Of a DNA stretch of 21,960 nt, positions 21,199-21,960 are shown piece by piece. Below the pieces are notes generated by a model. The model was given only the letters and a program-made list of their open reading frames with translations, searched no databases and was not told where the DNA came from. A program made the position numbers and the translations under genes. Source of the stretch: an uncultured Mollicutes bacterium (GTDB taxonomy: Bacteria > Bacillota_I > Bacilli_A > RFN20 > CAG-826); NCBI GenBank assembly GCA_937893635.1, contig CALBGF010000065.1:1-21960 (forward strand), in the 5' to 3' direction. The stretch's first letter is position 1. Each line of letters starts with the position of its first letter.

Positions 21199-21884
21199 TA
21201 CTTTTTGCTTTTTAACCATTTAATTTGTGATTCTTGACCTAAAAGGATACGATCAATATTTGGACTATGACGATTAATAAGAATAAGCGTATTAATCATA
21301 ATCACAACTGTATAAAGAATTTCATAATTTAACATCGGCCACATACCAACCCAACCAACATTAAAGCCTAACATTAATATTGCTACAACACTTACAACGA
21401 TACTTCCAAGTATTGAAGCAAGGGATACCATACGTTTAGCAATTAGAGTAATGGCAAATACAGCAATGAAAACAAGAAGAAGTACGTAATTAGTGGCGAT
21501 TAAACAACCAAAGAAAGTAGCCACAGCTTTTCCGCCTTTAAAATGACAATAAACGGGATAACAATGTCCGACACACGCCATTAATAAGGCAATATAGCAT
21601 ATTGTCATAACATGAATATTAGAATCAATAAAAGCAGGAAGTAATAATCTTAATATCCAAAAGGGGATAATAATTTTAAAAGCATCCATGGCAATTGTTA
21701 ATGCTCCTAATTTTTTTCCTAAAACACGTCCTACATTTGTGCCACCGGTGTTATGTGAACCGAATTCACGAACATCGGTTTTTTTAAATATTTTTCCAAT
21801 TATTAGACCGTTTGGAATGGCTCCAATTAAATAACAAATTATGATACAAAAGATGGTGATTAACACTTTTATGTACATATCCAT
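21198..21884 (-). CDS. plsY: Glycerol-3-phosphate acyltransferase PlsY
   Basis: PlsY is an integral membrane enzyme that transfers an acyl group from acyl phosphate to glycerol-3-phosphate, the first step of phospholipid synthesis in Gram-positives. The 228-residue protein has several membrane helices and the three family motifs: GSHNTGGTNVGR (about 42-53), GHCYPVYCHFKGGKAVATFF (106-125), and NRHSPNIDRILLGQE (204-218). Motif variations include GSHNTGGTN for GSGNxGATN and GGKAVAT for GGKGVAT. The ATG at 21884 follows AGGAGAG. It is transcribed toward yneF from its own promoter. Confidence 0.95.
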   Translation of the reverse strand: MDMYIKVLITIFCIIICYLIGAIPNGLIIGKIFKKTDVREFGSHNTGGTNVGRVLGKKLGALTIAMDAFKIIIPFWILRLLLPAFIDSNIHVMTICYIALLMACVGHCYPVYCHFKGGKAVATFFGCLIATNYVLLLVFIAVFAITLIAKRMVSLASILGSIVVSVVAILMLGFNVGWVGMWPMLNYEILYTVVIMINTLILINRHSPNIDRILLGQESQIKWLKSKK

Positions 21885-21909
21885 AAAGTCACTCTCCTAC
21901 ACTTGTATT

Positions 21910-21938
21910 ATTTTATAAATAAAATGTTACAAATTCAA
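21910..21938 (-). promoter_or_regulatory. Promoter of plsY
   Basis: On the minus strand the -35 TTGAAT (21938-21933) and -10 TAAAAT (21915-21910) are separated by exactly 17 bases. The -10 box lies 25 bases before the plsY start. Confidence 0.65.
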
Positions 21939-21947
21939 TAAAAACTT

Positions 21948-21956
21948 TGCTATAAT
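21948..21956 (+). promoter_or_regulatory. Divergent extended -10 at the window edge
   Basis: TGC-TATAAT (21948-21956) on the plus strand probably belongs to a gene just beyond the window that is transcribed away from plsY. The gene itself is not visible. Confidence 0.45.
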
Positions 21957-21960
21957 AATT

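Noticed and set aside
1..21960. tRNA, rRNA, CRISPR array, insertion sequence, prophage or defence island
   Set aside because: No cloverleaf sequence, regular spaced repeats, transposase, integrase or known defence domains were seen. The window is core chromosome.
1..21960. Mycoplasma-type genetic code with TGA as Trp
   Set aside because: TGA terminates yqfC and yqfD at the expected ends, and conserved Trp residues (for example in sigA and glyS) use TGG.

Overview
This is a strongly A+T-rich chromosomal segment from a low-GC Gram-positive bacterium (Bacillota, class Bacilli). It probably belongs to one of the reduced lineages near Erysipelotrichales, RF39, Haloplasma or Acholeplasma, but no rRNA is present to settle this. 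TGA is used as a stop (yqfC, yqfD) and Trp is TGG, so the code is standard and not that of Mycoplasma. The gene order is that of the Bacillus subtilis rpsU-yqfC-yqfD-ybeY-cdd-era-recO-glyRS-dnaG-sigA-trmK-yqfO-ispH-yqfQ-cshB-nfo-yqfT-ispG region. Several genes expected there are missing: phoH, yqfF/pgpH, dgkA, ccpN and yqfL. There are no tRNAs, rRNAs, CRISPR arrays or insertion sequences, and no gene-free stretch exceeds 300 bases.

Layout: deoC (68-703) and rpsU (875-1048) each have a promoter and a terminator. Next comes the forward run yqfC-yqfD, a C39-peptidase/six-helix membrane protein, ybeY, cdd, era and recO (1128-5861). A consensus promoter then drives glyS, dnaG and sigA (5953-10344). 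A second, divergent copy of the primary sigma factor (10580-11755) has its own promoter and leads into trmK and nif3/yqfO (to 13175). ispH and a yqfQ-like gene lie on the minus strand. cshB-nfo are on the plus strand, a DUF2624 gene and ispG on the minus strand, and rpmG, a metallo-beta-lactamase-fold hydrolase, a small membrane protein and efp on the plus strand. An isolated spoIIIAH, yneF and the minus-strand plsY complete the window.

Most genes are housekeeping: translation and ribosome maturation (rpsU, ybeY, era, glyS, trmK, efp, rpmG, cshB), replication, transcription and repair (dnaG, sigA, recO, nfo), nucleoside salvage (deoC, cdd), the two terminal Fe-S enzymes of the MEP isoprenoid pathway (ispG, ispH) and phospholipid synthesis (plsY).

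The most notable signal is the tandem sigA duplication. The spacer between the copies starts with a decayed trmK 5' end that overlaps the first sigA stop codon, which is a readable scar of the duplication. The second sigma factor keeps the -35 and extended -10 reading residues, but Glu replaces the residue that contacts position -12, three residues are inserted near region 2.2, and the sigma finger is altered. It looks like a group 1-derived sigma factor acquiring its own specificity. Other points of interest are a C39 peptidase with exporter-like helices but no ATPase domain, sitting in the phoH/yqfF slot next to sporulation genes; a lone spoIIIAH directly after efp where a whole spoIIIA operon would be expected; an EF-P lacking the modifiable tip lysine; and a near-identical promoter-to-start block in front of ispG and ispH.
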